A DNA stretch of 64,000 bases from Mesorhizobium onobrychidis (GTDB taxonomy: Bacteria > Pseudomonadota > Alphaproteobacteria > Rhizobiales > Rhizobiaceae): positions 5,189,501 to 5,253,500 of the forward strand of contig NZ_CP062229.1 in the NCBI RefSeq assembly GCF_024707545.1, written 5' to 3'. Below are positions 62,081 through 64,000 of the stretch, in pieces. The first letter of the stretch is position 1, and every line of letters starts with the position of its first letter. The notes below the pieces were generated by a model. It searched no databases. It had not been told where the DNA came from and worked only from the letters and a program-made list of their open reading frames with translations. Made by a program: the position numbers and the translations under genes.

Positions 62081-63457
62081 CTAATCAGCCTTTGTCGGGG
62101 CGGTCGTCATCTGGTCGCCCATCGCCTTGAGGTTGGCGGCTTCGCCTTCCTGCGATTTTTCCGGGACCTTGAACACCTGCCCCGGCCAGATGCGGTCTGG
62201 ATTCCTGATCTGATCCTGGTTGGCGAGGTAGATGGTCGAGTAGCGCACGCCTTGGCCATAGACGCGCCGCGAGATCTGCCACAGCGTATCGTGGCGGCGG
62301 ATAATAACGGTGCTGTCGGCGTGTTCGAGCTGGGGCGCCACTGTCTCGGGAATTTCAGCCGATGTGGCAGGTGGAGCAGGCGCGGTCGCGTCCCCGGCGG
62401 CGGGTGGCGTGGCAGGCTTCTGCTCGGCGGGCGCCACGGCGGCGACCGACTCGCCCGGCTCGCGCTCGAACGGCACGGCGGCACGGGCCACCACCTTGAC
62501 CCCGTCGGCATCGAGTGCGTCGACATGGATGGTGTAGGTGCCGACCGGAATGTTGCGCGTCGCCTCGACCAGGAAGTGGCCGTCGGGCGAAGTTTTCGCG
62601 TCGCCGAGCAAGATGTCGTTGGCATAGGCGCGCACCTTGCGGCCTGGATCGGCGAGCCCGGCGACGAAGATCTTGTTGCCGTCGATCTCGATCGCTTCGA
62701 CGACGATCTTTGGCCCTGCAGCTGGTGTTGCCGGTGCGACCGGCACGTCCGGAGCCGGCGCGGGGACGGCTTCGACCGTGGCCGGCGCCGTGGCAGCCGG
62801 TGCGCCTGGGGCCGGTGCTGCGGCAGCGGGATCCTCGGCAGCCGGAGCGGCCGCCTTGTCGCCGGCAGGGCCTTCAGGCTTTGTCTCGGGCGCCGGAACC
62901 GTGAGCAGTTCGGACGGCTTGCCGGGTTCTTCGATCATCGCCAGCACCTGGCCAGCAGGACTCTGGGGAATCGAGACGACGGCTGTCTGCGCAGAGGGGG
63001 TCACGACATTGCCGGTCATTGAACGCAGCGCGATCGTGTAATCGCCGGGTTTCAGCGGATCGTCGAGAACGATGGCAAAAGCGCCATCGGCACCGGCGAC
63101 CGTCGAGCCGAGAACCGTCGAACCGTTGAGAATCTCGACCTTGGCGTTGGGTGCGGCATTGCCGGCGACGACGATAGAGCCCTTGATCTCGACCCGAACA
63201 ATATCGAAGGTCGGCGCGACCGCATCGGCCGTGGCCGGCGCTGCCGGTGCCATCGCATCTGTGGCCGGCGCGGGCGGAGGCGGTCCATCGGTCCCCGGCT
63301 CGGCCGGCTCCTTCACCGGCGGCGTCAGCGATGCCACTTCCGCCGGTGGCGCGCGATTGAGATATGGGTCGAGCGCGCCCGACACATAGGCGGTTCCCGC
63401 CGCGGCGACGGAGCCGCCGACGGCGAACAAAAGCGCCTTCAATGGATTAATCGTCAT
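62081..63457 (-). CDS. LysM peptidoglycan-binding protein with Ig-like repeats
   Basis: A 458-residue protein with an N-terminal membrane segment (INPLKALLFAVGGSVAAAGT), an Ala/Pro-rich stretch, two bacterial Ig-like modules (KGSIVVAGNAAPNAKVEILN near residue 92; GNKIFVAGLADPGRKVRAYA near 252), more Ala/Pro linker and one C-terminal LysM (DTLWQISRRVYGQGVRYSTI, ending with IWPGQVFKVPE). It probably binds peptidoglycan in the periplasm. The repetitive linkers are typical of the family in rhizobia. Confidence 0.85.
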   Translation of the reverse strand: MTINPLKALLFAVGGSVAAAGTAYVSGALDPYLNRAPPAEVASLTPPVKEPAEPGTDGPPPPAPATDAMAPAAPATADAVAPTFDIVRVEIKGSIVVAGNAAPNAKVEILNGSTVLGSTVAGADGAFAIVLDDPLKPGDYTIALRSMTGNVVTPSAQTAVVSIPQSPAGQVLAMIEEPGKPSELLTVPAPETKPEGPAGDKAAAPAAEDPAAAAPAPGAPAATAPATVEAVPAPAPDVPVAPATPAAGPKIVVEAIEIDGNKIFVAGLADPGRKVRAYANDILLGDAKTSPDGHFLVEATRNIPVGTYTIHVDALDADGVKVVARAAVPFEREPGESVAAVAPAEQKPATPPAAGDATAPAPPATSAEIPETVAPQLEHADSTVIIRRHDTLWQISRRVYGQGVRYSTIYLANQDQIRNPDRIWPGQVFKVPEKSQEGEAANLKAMGDQMTTAPTKAD

Positions 63458-63604
63458 ATTTCCCTGCCCTTAGCCACCTAATGCCGGTCTAGCCTGTTTT
63501 GCCCAAACCGACAAGAAAAAGGGGCCGACAAAGAATAAGTGGGCCGACAAGAAAAAACCCGCCCGGGCTTGACCGCGAATAAAGACCCAATCACCAATCA
63601 TCTC

Positions 63605-64000
63605 ATGAACACGATTCGATCCATCTGCGTCTATTGCGGCTCGTCTCCAGGCCGCGATGAAACCTATGCCAAGGCCGGACACCTGCTTGGGCGTTCGATC
63701 GCCAAGTCCGGCCTGCGTCTGATCTATGGCGGCGGCACCAGGGGCATCATGGGAGCCGTTGCCGACGGGGCGTTGCGGGCTGGCGGCAAGGTGACGGGCA
63801 TCATTCCGCGCTTCCTGATCAACAGGGAGGCCACCGAAGCCGCGCTTAACCGGCTCGACGAGCTCGTGATCACCGACAACATGCACGAGCGTAAACATAC
63901 GATGTTCGAGAAATCCGACGCCTTTGTGGCGCTGCCTGGCGGCATCGGCACGGTCGAGGAAATCATCGAGATCATGACCTGGGGCCAGCTCGGCCATCAT
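63605..64000 (+). CDS. LOG family protein (TIGR00730), cut by right edge
   Basis: The first 132 residues of a cytokinin-riboside monophosphate phosphoribohydrolase-like protein. The start is MNTIRSICVYCGSSPGRDE, followed by LRLIYGGGTRGIMGAVADGA, and the catalytic VALPGGIGTVEEIIEIMTW (PGGxGTxxE). The end lies outside the window. In bacteria LOG proteins hydrolyse AMP or cytokinin nucleotides; which applies here is unknown. Confidence 0.93.
   Translation, partial: MNTIRSICVYCGSSPGRDETYAKAGHLLGRSIAKSGLRLIYGGGTRGIMGAVADGALRAGGKVTGIIPRFLINREATEAALNRLDELVITDNMHERKHTMFEKSDAFVALPGGIGTVEEIIEIMTWGQLGHH

Noticed and set aside
63470..64000. Long minus-strand frame at the right edge
   Set aside because: The plus strand carries the LOG family motifs in full; the other is its shadow.

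Overview
The window looks like a chromosomal segment of a high-GC alphaproteobacterium of the Rhizobiales, most likely Mesorhizobium or a close relative. This rests on conserved gene orders (rpsF-rpsR-rplI-dnaB-radA-cvpA-purF; fabD-fabG-acpP-fabF-mltG-yicC-gmk; pepA-holC next to lptF-lptG-lptD-surA-pdxA-rsmA; psd-pssA), an Omp25/31-type outer-membrane barrel, and several families of rhizobial intergenic palindromes. No rRNA, tRNA, CRISPR array, transposase or integrase was seen. Species assignment is inference.

Layout. 1-7.1 kb: 5' part of uvrC with an SDR gene, an outer-membrane protein, a GST, an Ala/Lys/Pro-rich histone-like protein, a small winged-helix regulator with its own operator, a secreted protein, rlmJ and a membrane protein. 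7.4-13.6 kb: one minus-strand operon with a FadR-type regulator, a Cys/Met-metabolism PLP enzyme and a complete carbohydrate ABC importer. 13.6-18.04 kb: accessory patchwork, consisting of a TetR/exported-RidA pair with a long perfect operator, a haloacid dehalogenase, and a 1.8 kb cassette (broken DUF1772 gene, ABM monooxygenase, MarR, truncated cytochrome b561) bounded by 25-bp direct repeats that copy the 3' end of holC. 18.04-28.35 kb: core envelope and cofactor genes, in which pdxA is broken by a 16-bp tandem duplication. 28.57-35.1 kb: fatty-acid synthesis operon and mltG-yicC-gmk. 35.4-47.7 kb: an LTA-synthase-like sulfatase, ribosomal proteins S6/S18/L9, cfa, ynfA, Rsm22, dnaB (compositionally mosaic), radA, cvpA, purF. 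47.8-64 kb: mixed metabolic and regulatory genes (SDR, secreted protein, OsmC, a MerR-ATPase fusion, DMT exporter, LysR with a frameshifted tautomerase, an Aas-like acyltransferase/AMP-ligase fusion), psd-pssA, an SMP-30 lactonase, an Atm1-type exporter with an ArsR sensor, a LysM protein and the start of a LOG-family gene.

How the genes fit together. Core blocks cover DNA repair and replication (uvrC, holC, dnaB, radA), ribosome biogenesis (rpsF, rpsR, rplI, rlmJ, rsmA, rsm22), fatty acid and phospholipid synthesis (fabD/G/F, acpP, psd, pssA, cfa, the Aas-like protein) and LPS export (lptF/G/D, surA). The accessory part is organised as small regulator-plus-target units, several with a recognisable operator between divergent genes (TetR/RidA, MarR/ABM, LysR/tautomerase). 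Five genes are broken or fragmentary (DUF1772, cytochrome b561, a flavoprotein tail, pdxA, tautomerase). This is either real decay or partly sequence error, and the pdxA duplication is the hardest to explain as error.
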